A DNA stretch of 5,188 nt, taken from contig JARBTU010000145.1 in the NCBI GenBank assembly GCA_029240015.1, positions 1 through 5,188 of the forward strand, written 5' to 3'. How positions within the stretch are numbered: position 1 is the first letter of the stretch; every line of letters starts with the position of its first letter. Below the pieces are notes generated by a model, which saw only the letters and a list, made by a program, of their open reading frames with translations, searched no databases and was not told where the DNA came from. Of this stretch, positions 4,895 through 5,188 are shown one piece after another. The position numbers and the translations under genes were made by a program. Source of the stretch: Oscillospiraceae bacterium. GTDB lineage: Bacteria; Bacillota; Clostridia; Oscillospirales; Ruminococcaceae.

Positions 4895-5188
4895 TTACTT
4901 ACAATAATCTTTTTTGCGTAGAACAACCGGCGTTACGGTACCATCATAAAATTTTGTTGGTTTTCCGATTATCTCTCCGCCCATATCGCAAATAATTTTT
5001 ACAGTGATATCTCTTGCGTCCATATAGATTTCTTCAATCCTCTGAGAAAACAAATCATCCAGAGAAAACTGAGCTAATCTTGTGCCGATATGCAGTCCTC
5101 TATAGTTCTGTTTTGTTGCAAATCTACCCCAATGCACTTGATCATTGTCTTTCCATGCAGCGACTGCTCCAACAATTGATGTGCCTAA
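4895..5188 (-). CDS. GNAT-family acetyltransferase, C-terminal 97 residues (partial, cut by window edge)
   Basis: The frame is open from the window edge to TAA at 4897-4895. The internal GTG at 5137 is not a likely start, because 17 upstream codons (beginning LGTSIVGAVAAWKD) continue the fold without a stop. Fragment residues 5-12 (IVGAVAAW) fit GNAT strand beta4. VHWGRFATK followed by NYRGLHIGTRL (28-38) fits strand beta4/beta5 and the acetyl-CoA-binding motif A, normally R/Q-x-x-G-x-G/A. Here the first glycine position is His (R-G-L-H-I-G). A helix and a strand (EEIYMDAR) follow, then the usual small C-terminal helix and MGGEIIGKPTKFYDG, the position where substrates are often recognised. 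GNAT enzymes move an acetyl group from CoA to amines or protein N-termini; the acceptor cannot be told here. Upstream sequence is missing, so its start and domain make-up are unknown. Confidence 0.8.
   Translation of the reverse strand, partial: LGTSIVGAVAAWKDNDQVHWGRFATKQNYRGLHIGTRLAQFSLDDLFSQRIEEIYMDARDITVKIICDMGGEIIGKPTKFYDGTVTPVVLRKKDYCK

Noticed and set aside
1..5188. CRISPR array, toxin-antitoxin pair, phage genes or insertion sequence
   Set aside because: I looked on both strands for regularly spaced repeats, small paired genes, transposase motifs and terminal inverted repeats and found none.

Overview
The window looks like chromosomal DNA of a low-GC Bacillota, most likely a Clostridia-type anaerobe. 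The grounds are AT-rich intergenic DNA, A/T-rich codons, Shine-Dalgarno sites ahead of nearly every gene, a tRNA with an encoded CCA end, and a ferrous-iron uptake locus. I cannot name the species. Every protein gene lies on the minus strand; the only plus-strand gene is a tRNA.

Reading in the direction of minus-strand transcription, from the right: the 3' part of a GNAT acetyltransferase (4895-5188, cut by the window edge); a short, broken N-terminal remnant of an aspartate/glutamate racemase (4706-4816), which has not been described above by any intact gene; a 233-residue protein of unknown function with two membrane segments (3913-4614), with its own strong promoter; and an MBL-fold metallo-hydrolase (3122-3814). 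Next comes a solitary tRNA-Gln(CUG) on the plus strand (2954-3029) with a clear promoter and terminator. It is divergent from trmB (2126-2779).

trmB (tRNA m7G46 methyltransferase) is followed after a short gap by a HAD-family phosphatase (1440-2105), then feoA (1090-1359) and the first 364 codons of feoB (1-1093). feoA and feoB overlap by ATGA and together form a Fe(II) importer. The close spacing suggests that trmB and the phosphatase are co-transcribed. Whether feoAB shares that transcript or has its own iron-responsive promoter in the 80-bp gap cannot be settled from the sequence.

Most of this is ordinary housekeeping content, and I see no convincing new multi-gene system. The points most worth a second look are (i) the racemase remnant, whose decayed end appears to run into the promoter of the unknown membrane protein; (ii) a 9-bp direct repeat around that promoter's -35 box; (iii) the uncharacterised two-segment membrane protein itself; and (iv) the trmB/tRNA-Gln divergent promoter, where two identical 12-bp -10 regions and a 10-bp-arm palindrome share one centre of symmetry.
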